From Burkholderiales bacterium (GTDB lineage: Bacteria; Pseudomonadota; Gammaproteobacteria; Burkholderiales; Burkholderiaceae), in NCBI GenBank assembly GCA_947371645.1, contig CANBQJ010000229.1, positions 1 through 5,864 of the forward strand: 5,864 nt of DNA, read 5' to 3'. The position numbers and the translations under genes are program-made. Position 1 is the first letter of the stretch, and each line of letters starts with the position of its first letter. Below are positions 1 to 5,162 of this stretch, in pieces. A model generated the notes under the pieces. That model saw only the letters and a program-made list of their open reading frames with translations. It was not told the origin of the DNA and made no database searches.

Positions 1-810
1 GCCTGCCCCGACTGCGGCAACACCGACATCCAGCCCGTGGGCCGGGGCACCGAGCGCCTGGAAGAGCAGCTGGCCGAGGCCCTGCCCGGCGCCCGCCTGG
101 GCCGCATCGACGCCGACGTCACCAAACACAAGGGCGCGCTGGCATCCAAACTGGCCGAGATGCACGCCGGCGAGGTGGACGTGCTGGTGGGCACGCAGAT
201 GGTGGCCAAGGGGCACGACTTTCGCCGCATCACCCTGGTGGCCGCGGCCAACCCGGATGCGGCCCTGTTCGCCAGCGACTTCCGCGCGGCCGAGCGCCAG
301 TTTGCGCTGCTGCTGCAGGCCGCTGGCCGTGCCGGACGCGACGCGGCCGTGGCCCACCGCAGCGAGATGTGGATCCAGACCTGGCACGCGGGCCACCCGC
401 TCTACCAGACCCTGGCGCGCTACGACTTCGAGGCCTTTGCGCAGGCCCAGCTGAAAGAGCGCGAGATGGCCGGCCTGCCGCCTTACGCCAGCCTGGCCAT
501 GCTGCGCGCAGAAGCCAAAACGCAGGCGGCCGCGCAAGCCTTCCTGGCCCAGGCCGCTGAGCTGGTGGCCGACCTGGCGGCGTCGCTGCAAGGCGCGGCG
601 GGCGCCCTCACCGTTTACCCCACCGTGCCCAGCCCCGTGGCCAAGGTGGCCAATGTGGAGCGCGCGCAGCTGCTCATCGAGAGCCCCTCGCGGCCCTTGT
701 TGCAGCGCTTCTTGCAAGCGGCCCACCCCACGTGGCTGGCACTGGGCAAAGCAAACCGCCCGAACGGATTGCTCCGTTGGGCGGTGGATGTGGACCCGCT
801 GTCGATCTGA
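1..810 (+). CDS. priA: Primosomal replication-restart helicase PriA, C-terminal part (5' end outside window)
   Basis: PriA is the 3'-to-5' DNA helicase that recognises stalled forks and D-loops and starts primosome reassembly. Reading frame 1 is open from the first base, so the gene begins upstream; 269 residues are visible. They open with CPDCG (fragment residues 2-6), the last cysteine pair of the zinc-binding insert. The second helicase lobe follows: the GRGTERLEEQL turn, LGRIDADV, motif V as VGTQMVAKGHDF (63-74), and motif VI as SDFRAAERQF...QAAGRAGRD (92-114). The stretch EREMAGLPPYA (153-163) and the terminal RWAVDVDP (259-266) are characteristic of PriA C-terminal domains. No frameshift or missing motif is visible. 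The gene ends convergently with the HDOD gene. Family assignment is secure; only the N-terminal DNA-binding domain and Walker motifs cannot be judged. Confidence 0.96.
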   Translation, partial: ACPDCGNTDIQPVGRGTERLEEQLAEALPGARLGRIDADVTKHKGALASKLAEMHAGEVDVLVGTQMVAKGHDFRRITLVAAANPDAALFASDFRAAERQFALLLQAAGRAGRDAAVAHRSEMWIQTWHAGHPLYQTLARYDFEAFAQAQLKEREMAGLPPYASLAMLRAEAKTQAAAQAFLAQAAELVADLAASLQGAAGALTVYPTVPSPVAKVANVERAQLLIESPSRPLLQRFLQAAHPTWLALGKANRPNGLLRWAVDVDPLSI

Positions 811-834
811 CCAGGTCAGATCAAGGTCAGATCA
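804..834. repeat. Tandem 11-mer plus inverted repeat spanning the convergent priA/HDOD stops
   Basis: AGGTCAGATCA occurs twice head to tail (813-823 and 824-834). Its core GGTCAGATC is the exact reverse complement of GATCTGACC at 804-812. Either copy can therefore pair with the upstream arm, with a loop of 1 nt (opened to about 5 nt in practice) or 12 nt. The repeat contains the priA stop (808-810) and the HDOD stop (832-834 on the other strand). It could be a small bidirectional terminator, but no T-tract follows on either strand, so that role is only a guess. Confidence 0.5.
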
Positions 835-1659
835 GCCCAGCATGTCTTCCAGGCCGGCGGCCAGCTCGGAGAGCGGCGGCATGTCGTCGAGGAACTCTTC
901 CGGGCGCAGCCCCAGCTTCTTGCAGACCTCGACCGGCAAGGTGGCCACCATCTCTTCCTTGCTGAGCTTGTTGGCTTCAGCGCGGGCACGCCACACGCCC
1001 AGGTGGATCACCGCGGCGACCGAGTTGAAGCTCGGCTTGGCCAGCGGATCGGGGAACTCGGCGATGGCCTCGGCGAAGGCCACGGGGAAGCGCCACTGGC
1101 GGGACAGCTCCGAACCCACGTTGGCAAAGCTGTAGCCAAAAGACGTGAGCTCCATGTCGATGCGGCGCGGGTCCATGGGCGAGGCCAGCTTGTCGAGGTG
1201 CAGCATCTGCTCGGGCATGCCGGCGTGCATCACCAGCTCGCCGATGGCGTGCATCAGCCCCACGGTGAAACACTGGTCGACATTGGTGCCCACCTTCTTG
1301 GCCAGCCAGCCGGCCACGGCCGCCGTGTGCAGGCTGTAGCGCCAGAACTGCGCCAGGTCCATGCCCGGCATGGCCTTGTAGCCGCCGGTCAGGCCAGAGC
1401 TGATCACCAGCGTTCGCACGGTCACGAAGCCCAGCATGGACAGCGCGTCACTGACGGTGCCAATGCTGCGCGACACATGGTAGTAAGCTGAGTTGGCCAG
1501 CCTCAGCAAACGGGCAGAGAGCACCGGGTCGGCCGCCAGTTTCTTGGCGATCTCCTCGATGGAAACGTCCTCGTTGTTGAAGCTGTCGATCAGCTCGTGA
1601 ACGATTTTGGGAACGGCCGGGAGGGCCTGCGGTTGTTTGAACAGTGCTTCGAGCTGCAT
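832..1659 (-). CDS. HDOD-domain signalling protein
   Basis: This 275-residue protein is essentially one HDOD domain, a degenerate relative of HD phosphohydrolases that usually acts as a non-enzymatic regulatory scaffold near cyclic-di-GMP, chemotaxis or stress signalling. The diagnostic pattern is complete: LPAVPKIVHELI (13-24), IEEIAKKLAADPVLSARLLRLANSAYY (34-60), SIGTVSDALSMLGFVTVRTLV (65-85), then GLMHAIGEL (134-142), where a true HD enzyme would have HD. Here it is His137-Ala138, so metal-dependent hydrolysis is not expected. No signal peptide, membrane segment or additional domain is visible; the last 50 residues are a charged helical tail. The ATG has a good ribosome site, GGAGG at 1669-1673 (complement), 9 nt upstream. 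It is divergent from the exported-protein gene and convergent with priA. A FliA-like promoter lies upstream. The partner and process are not readable from the sequence. Confidence 0.93.
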   Translation of the reverse strand: MQLEALFKQPQALPAVPKIVHELIDSFNNEDVSIEEIAKKLAADPVLSARLLRLANSAYYHVSRSIGTVSDALSMLGFVTVRTLVISSGLTGGYKAMPGMDLAQFWRYSLHTAAVAGWLAKKVGTNVDQCFTVGLMHAIGELVMHAGMPEQMLHLDKLASPMDPRRIDMELTSFGYSFANVGSELSRQWRFPVAFAEAIAEFPDPLAKPSFNSVAAVIHLGVWRARAEANKLSKEEMVATLPVEVCKKLGLRPEEFLDDMPPLSELAAGLEDMLG

Positions 1660-1748
1660 GTCTGCCAGCCTCCATCTCGATGAAAGTCACACTTGCTGCC
1701 GCGCTGTTCACCGCTTGCCGGATCCGAGGTGTGTGGCAGATTGATCGG

Positions 1749-1775
1749 ATATCGTCCCTTTTGGGCACGACTTGA
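1749..1775 (-). promoter_or_regulatory. Candidate FliA (sigma-28) promoter for the HDOD gene
   Basis: Read on the minus strand, TCAAGTCG (1775-1768) and GACGATAT (1756-1749) are separated by 11 nt. The flagellar sigma consensus is TAAAGTTT-N11-GCCGATAA, and many proteobacterial sites start TCAAG. Five of eight and six of eight positions match at the exact spacing. Transcription would begin near 1741, giving a leader of about 80 nt before the HDOD ATG. The spacer holds a small dyad, TCGTCCC/GGGCACGA (1752-1770), with a one-base bulge. The match is imperfect, so this remains a candidate. Confidence 0.38.
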
Positions 1776-1778
1776 GCA
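1763..1778 (+). promoter_or_regulatory. Weak sigma-54-like site ahead of the exported-protein gene
   Basis: GGGCACG-ACTT-GAGCA matches TGGCACG-N4-TTGCW at 9 of 12 positions and keeps the key GG (1764-1765) and GC (1776-1777) at the required 10-nt separation. Predicted initiation near 1789 would give a roughly 21-nt leader holding the GGAAAGAG ribosome site (1796-1803) and the ATG at 1810. It overlaps the opposite-strand FliA-like site. The two TT positions of the -12 element are not conserved, so confidence is low. Confidence 0.2.
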
Positions 1779-1809
1779 TCGCCGATTCACCATTTGGAAA
1801 GAGCCCGAA

Positions 1810-2670
1810 ATGCCCCCTGCTCTGATCGCTGTTGCAGCTTTTGCAGCCTTTGCCAGATCTGGCTGCACCAAGGGCGTGCGAACAGGGGCCCTGGCCCTGC
1901 TGTGGGCCTGCGGGGCGGGCGGCGTTGCACACGGGCAGGCCCTCAGGCTGCGGCCCGCGGGCTTGCCGCAAGTCAATTTGGTGGTCGCGTGGCGTGCGGA
2001 TGCGGCCGGCAGTGAGCACGGCCAGCAGCGTGTGGTCAATGGGCAGCTCATCGTGGACAGCCAAGGCGTGGTCGTCGGGCGCACGGGGCTGGGTGCCACG
2101 ACCGTGCAGACCGACACCGAGGCGCACGGCGCCCAGATGGTGCAGGTGCTCAATGGCCAGCAGGCGCGCCTGTTCCTGGGGCGGCAGGTGGGCCGCCAGA
2201 GCTGGCAGCTGCTGTGGTCGCCACAAGGGGCGGCGGGGACGGGTGGCAACACCGCCACCACGGGCACCGGCGCGAACAACGGGGCCAGTGTCGGGTCATA
2301 TGGCATCCAGAGCCAGACCACCTGGGTGGACCTGGGTGATGGCCTGACGGTGCGCCCGCGCTGGGCGGGTGGCCGCCAACCGGTGCTGCTGGACGTGGAA
2401 GCCCGCAGCAGCCGCGCCCTGAATGCCGGACAGGTCGGCAGCAGCGGCTTCGAGCCCGATGGCCAGGTGGCGCGCACCGAGGTGGCCAGCACCCTGGCCC
2501 TGCCCTTGGGCCAGTGGACGCTGCTGGCCCGCAGTGGCAGCGCATCGGCCAGCGGTGGCCAGGGGGGCCTGTCCACCCGCAGCCTGGATGAACAAGGCGC
2601 GCAAACCTTGTGGGTGCACGTCAGCCTGGCCCGACCGGACTCGGCCGCCCATTCGGCGCCTGCGCCTTGA
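1810..2670 (+). CDS. Exported hypothetical protein, possibly secretin C-domain-like
   Basis: The protein has 286 residues from the ATG chosen because GGAAAGAG (1796-1803) precedes it by 6 nt; the frame stays open upstream to a TTG at 1693 with no comparable site. A signal-peptide-like segment lies at residues 21-43: Lys/Arg, then GALALLWACGAGGVA, then a possible cut after AHG. A GTG at residue 23 would place this at the N-terminus, so the start is uncertain. The mature part is beta-rich: VVNGQLIVDSQG (75-86), VQVLNGQQARLFLG (111-124), a Gly/Thr/Asn-rich linker (140-164), TWVDLGDGLTVRPRWAGGRQPVLLDVEARS (171-200), and STLALPLGQWTLLARSG (227-243). The last two blocks resemble strands of the type II/III secretion secretin domain (G-x-x-hydrophobic-x-PRh, then T-h-x-hP-x-GQ). 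It is much shorter than a real secretin and no N-domains are visible. Only the resemblance is seen; no function is assigned. It is 3 nt upstream of the hydrolase gene and probably cotranscribed with it. Confidence 0.75.
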   Translation: MPPALIAVAAFAAFARSGCTKGVRTGALALLWACGAGGVAHGQALRLRPAGLPQVNLVVAWRADAAGSEHGQQRVVNGQLIVDSQGVVVGRTGLGATTVQTDTEAHGAQMVQVLNGQQARLFLGRQVGRQSWQLLWSPQGAAGTGGNTATTGTGANNGASVGSYGIQSQTTWVDLGDGLTVRPRWAGGRQPVLLDVEARSSRALNAGQVGSSGFEPDGQVARTEVASTLALPLGQWTLLARSGSASASGGQGGLSTRSLDEQGAQTLWVHVSLARPDSAAHSAPAP

Positions 2671-2673
2671 GCC

Positions 2674-3636
2674 ATGGACGACGCCACGCCCTTCGCGCAG
2701 TCTGTGCGCCACCTGCTGGCCCAGGTGCGCCGCGCCCGGTTCACTCCCCTGCACGAGCTGCCCGTGGCCCAGGCGCGGGCGGCCTATGCCGCCGCCGTGG
2801 GCGCCATGGCCCTGCCCGGGGCGGCGCTGCCCCGGGTGGAGGACTTCCACATGCCCCTGCCGGGCGGCCCCCGCCCTGCGCGCCTGTGGGCCAACGCCAC
2901 CAGCGGCCTGCAAAGCGTGCTGCTGTACTTCCATGGCGGCGGCTTCGTCGTGGGCGGCCTGGCCACCTGTGACGCCCTGTGCCGCGAGCTGGCGCGCCTC
3001 AGTGGCGCCGCCGTGGTGGCCCTGGACTACCGCAAGTGCCCCGAGCACCCCCTGGGCGCCGCCATGGCCGACGGCTGGGACGCCCTGCAGTGGCTGGCCG
3101 AGCAGGGCCACACCCTGGGGCTCAACGGCAGCCGCATCGCCATCGGGGGTGACAGCGCCGGGGGGCTGCTGGCCGCCACCACGGCCCTGCGCGCCCGAGA
3201 CGCCGGCCTGCCTCTGGCCCTGCAGGCCTTGTTCTACCCGATGGTGCAAAACCGCCAGTTGACGGATTCATGTCGTACATATGGTGACAACACCCTGCTC
3301 AATCGCCAGCTGATGGCCTGGTTCGATCGCCATGGCGCGCGCCAGGAACTGGACGCCGCCTGGCACCGCGAGCCCTTGTACGCCCCGCGACATGGGGGTG
3401 TCGCCCCGGCCTGGATCGGTCTGGCCGAATGCGACATCCTCACCTCCGAAGGCCAGGCCTACGCCCGCACCCTCCGAGAGGCAGGCGTGCCGGTCACCGT
3501 CCAGCAATGGCCCGGCATGATCCATGACTTCATCAACATGGGCCGCTTCCTGCCGGACGCCGCCCAGGCCCATCAGGCCATGGCGCAGGCGGTCGGCCAA
3601 GCCCTCGGCACCGTCATGCACCCCTCGCCTCCCTAG
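2674..3636 (+). CDS. HSL/GDSAG-type alpha/beta-hydrolase (carboxylesterase/lipase)
   Basis: This 320-residue protein is a hormone-sensitive-lipase-family (bacterial family IV) esterase, which hydrolyses carboxyl esters, usually of short-to-medium acyl chains. All catalytic elements are present: the oxyanion-hole motif HGGGF (87-91), the YRKCPEHPLGAAMAD block (119-133), the nucleophile elbow GDSAG (159-163, Ser161), the acid Asp254 in GLAECDIL, and His284 in PGMIHDF. Length is normal for the family. There is no signal peptide or transmembrane segment, so a cytoplasmic location is expected. The ATG lies 3 nt after the stop of the preceding gene with no strong ribosome site of its own, which suggests translational coupling. 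The physiological substrate cannot be read from the sequence. Roles in ester detoxification, polyester or lipid turnover are all open. The next gene has its own promoter, so the transcription unit probably ends near here. Confidence 0.94.
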   Translation: MDDATPFAQSVRHLLAQVRRARFTPLHELPVAQARAAYAAAVGAMALPGAALPRVEDFHMPLPGGPRPARLWANATSGLQSVLLYFHGGGFVVGGLATCDALCRELARLSGAAVVALDYRKCPEHPLGAAMADGWDALQWLAEQGHTLGLNGSRIAIGGDSAGGLLAATTALRARDAGLPLALQALFYPMVQNRQLTDSCRTYGDNTLLNRQLMAWFDRHGARQELDAAWHREPLYAPRHGGVAPAWIGLAECDILTSEGQAYARTLREAGVPVTVQQWPGMIHDFINMGRFLPDAAQAHQAMAQAVGQALGTVMHPSPP

Positions 3637-3661
3637 GTTGGTGAAGGCCGCCAGGCCAGGG

Positions 3662-3677
3662 TGGCACGTCGCTTGCA
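3662..3677 (+). promoter_or_regulatory. Full-consensus sigma-54 (RpoN) promoter
   Basis: TGGCACG-TCGC-TTGCA fits the RpoN consensus TGGCACG-N4-TTGCW at every conserved position, with GG at 3663-3664 and GC at 3675-3676 separated by 10 nt. It lies in the only intergenic gap between the hydrolase stop (3636) and the small ATPase gene, facing that gene. Transcription is predicted from about 3688. RpoN promoters need an AAA+ activator bound further upstream, which here would fall inside the hydrolase 3' end; I saw no convincing palindrome there. Confidence 0.72.
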
Positions 3678-3691
3678 CTGCAGGCAGCACC

Positions 3692-4153
3692 ATGTGCCCC
3701 GCCCTCGTCACCCCATCCCTGTTGGACAACATGCCACCGCCCAGCTCGGTGTGGGCGCGCATGGCCATGGCGGTGCAGCATTTTTCCGACGCCAGCGGCG
3801 TGCAAACGCAGTGGCTGGCCGACACCCCCGACCCCTGGAACCCGTCGGAGGCACAGGCCGAGCTGCTGATGGACGTGCTGGACGCCGCCCTGGACAACAC
3901 CACCCGGCATGGCCGCGCCCACCAGCTGCTGGCGCGGGTGCGGGCCTCGTCCAGCGACTTGTCTTTGCTGGTGCGCGACGACGGCCGTGGCGCACCACCC
4001 AGCGCTTTCGCGCGGCCCGGTGGTGCGTCGCTCAGCCGCCTGCGTGAACGTGCCGACCGCCTGGGCGGCTGGCTGCAGATCGACAGCCAACCGGGCCAGG
4101 GCACCCAGCTCATCCTCAGCCTGCCGGTGCCTTTTCGGCGGCCGCAGGGCTGA
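3692..4153 (+). CDS. Stand-alone histidine-kinase-type ATPase (HATPase_c) domain protein
   Basis: The protein has 153 residues from this ATG. It consists only of a GHKL/HATPase_c fold of the NarX/DesK (HisKA_3) kind. VWARMAMAVQHFSDASGVQTQW (20-41) matches the segment just before the ATPase domain in those kinases. The N box is LLMDVLDAALDNTTRHGRA (58-76, Asn69), the G1 box is VRDDGRG (94-100), then SLSRLRERADRLGGWLQIDS (113-132), and the G2 box is PGQGTQL (134-140). There is no phosphoacceptor histidine domain, sensor or membrane segment, and the hydrolase gene directly upstream leaves no room for one. The N-box acid normally four residues before Asn is Ala65. Start choice: if RpoN starts transcription near 3688, this ATG is nearly leaderless and the in-frame ATG at 3731 (140 residues) is likelier; neither has a strong ribosome site. 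The 3' end overlaps the convergent HD-GYP gene by 38 nt. It may be a kinase regulator, anti-sigma-like protein or pseudokinase module. Confidence 0.82.
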   Translation: MCPALVTPSLLDNMPPPSSVWARMAMAVQHFSDASGVQTQWLADTPDPWNPSEAQAELLMDVLDAALDNTTRHGRAHQLLARVRASSSDLSLLVRDDGRGAPPSAFARPGGASLSRLRERADRLGGWLQIDSQPGQGTQLILSLPVPFRRPQG

Positions 4154-5162
4154 CGGACAGCGCGGGCTCGTCGCGGAAGCGTTCCCGCACCGCCAGCATC
4201 TCGGGCAGCTGCGCCAGGAACAAGGGCACCAGCTGCGGGTCGAAATGGTGGCCCGCTTCTTTTTGCAGCAAGGCCACCGCCTCGTCCACAGACCAGGCGC
4301 GCTTGTACGGACGCACCGTGGTCAGGGCGTCGAACACATCGGCCAGGGCCACGATGCGCGCGGCCTGGGGGATGGCCTCGCCAGCCAGGCCTGCGGGGTA
4401 ACCGCTGCCATCCCACTTTTCGTGGTGGCCCAGGGCGATGACGCGGGCCTGCTGCAGCAAGGGCGCGTGGTGCTCGCCGATGATGTCGGCGCCAATCTGC
4501 GGGTGCTGGCGCATCACCGCCCACTCCTCAGGCGTGAGCGGCCCCGGCTTTTGCAGGATGTGGTCGGGGATGCCGATCTTGCCCACATCGTGCATGGGCG
4601 CGGCTTCGCACAGGGCCTGGGCCTGGGTTTCGGGCCAGCCGGCGGCCAGGGCCAGCACCCGGGCGTAGTGGGCCATGCGCACCACGTGCAGGCCGGTCTC
4701 GTTGTCCTTGTACTCGGCGGCCATGCCCAGGCGCTGGATGATCTGCAGCCGCGTGTCGTGCAGCTCTTGTGCGCGCACCAGCGACAGGTGGGTGCGCACC
4801 CGCGCCCGCACGACGGACGGGCTCACCGGTTTGGTGACGTAGTCCACCGCCCCCAGCTCGAAGCCCAGGGCCTCGTTGGCCTCGTCGGCCAGGGCGGTCA
4901 CGAAGATGACGGGGATGGCGGCGGTGAGCGGGTCGGCCTTGAGTTGTGCGCAGGTGTCGTGGCCGGTCAGCCCCGGCATCATCACGTCCAGCAAGATGAG
5001 CTGGGGCTGGGCCTGGCGGGCCAGTTCCAGGCACTTGTGGCCATCGCGCGCAAACAGCAGCCGGTAGTCGGCCTGCAGCACCTGCTTGAGCACCTGCAGG
5101 TTGGTGGGCTCGTCGTCCACCACCAGGACGGTGGGGCGAAGGTCTTCGATGGCTGCGCTCAT
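4116..5162 (-). CDS. Response regulator with HD-GYP cyclic-di-GMP phosphodiesterase output (RpfG-like architecture)
   Basis: The protein has 348 residues. The N-terminal receiver (about 10-125) has the acidic pair Asp16-Asp17, phosphoacceptor Asp59 in LLDVMMPG, Thr89 and Lys111 in VTKPV. The HD-GYP domain (about 140-325) follows, with GLHVVRM (His159), HDVGKIGIPD (191-200), ILQKPGPLTPEEWAVMRQHP (202-221), HHEKWDGSGYPAGL (246-259) and ALADVFDALTTVRPYK (272-287). All metal-binding and GYP signature residues are intact, so an active cyclic-di-GMP hydrolase switched by phosphorylation is expected. It is soluble and cytoplasmic. The ATG overlaps the stop of the upstream HPt kinase gene (ATGA) and has a strong AGGAG site (complement of 5170-5174) 7 nt away, so the kinase is the likely phosphodonor. 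The frame is open further upstream, but that part is a shadow of the kinase gene. The C-terminal tail is Ala/Pro-rich and overlaps the convergent ATPase gene. Confidence 0.95.
   Translation of the reverse strand: MSAAIEDLRPTVLVVDDEPTNLQVLKQVLQADYRLLFARDGHKCLELARQAQPQLILLDVMMPGLTGHDTCAQLKADPLTAAIPVIFVTALADEANEALGFELGAVDYVTKPVSPSVVRARVRTHLSLVRAQELHDTRLQIIQRLGMAAEYKDNETGLHVVRMAHYARVLALAAGWPETQAQALCEAAPMHDVGKIGIPDHILQKPGPLTPEEWAVMRQHPQIGADIIGEHHAPLLQQARVIALGHHEKWDGSGYPAGLAGEAIPQAARIVALADVFDALTTVRPYKRAWSVDEAVALLQKEAGHHFDPQLVPLFLAQLPEMLAVRERFRDEPALSVSPAAAEKAPAG

Noticed and set aside
1003..1491. Plus-strand open frame antisense to the HDOD gene
   Set aside because: His/Gly/Ala-rich shadow translation; the HDOD reading frame has clear family motifs.
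1590..2744. Minus-strand open frame of 384 codons across the HDOD start and exported-protein gene
   Set aside because: It crosses the HDOD start and its ribosome site in another frame, is Arg/Pro/Ser-rich and has no domain signature.
2296..3249. Minus-strand open frame of 317 codons antisense to the exported protein and hydrolase
   Set aside because: Gly/Gln/His-rich translation without domains; the plus strand holds the HGGGF and GDSAG motifs.
3524..3691. N-terminal extension of the ATPase frame up to the ATG at 3524
   Set aside because: It overlaps the hydrolase C-terminus, including the region of its catalytic His, translates to non-conserved sequence, and lies upstream of the predicted RpoN start.
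3268..4524. Long minus-strand open frame (418 codons) antisense to the hydrolase and ATPase genes
   Set aside because: Its translation is Arg/Pro/Gly-rich with no recognisable domain and lies opposite genes with complete catalytic motifs. This is typical of GC-rich shadow frames.
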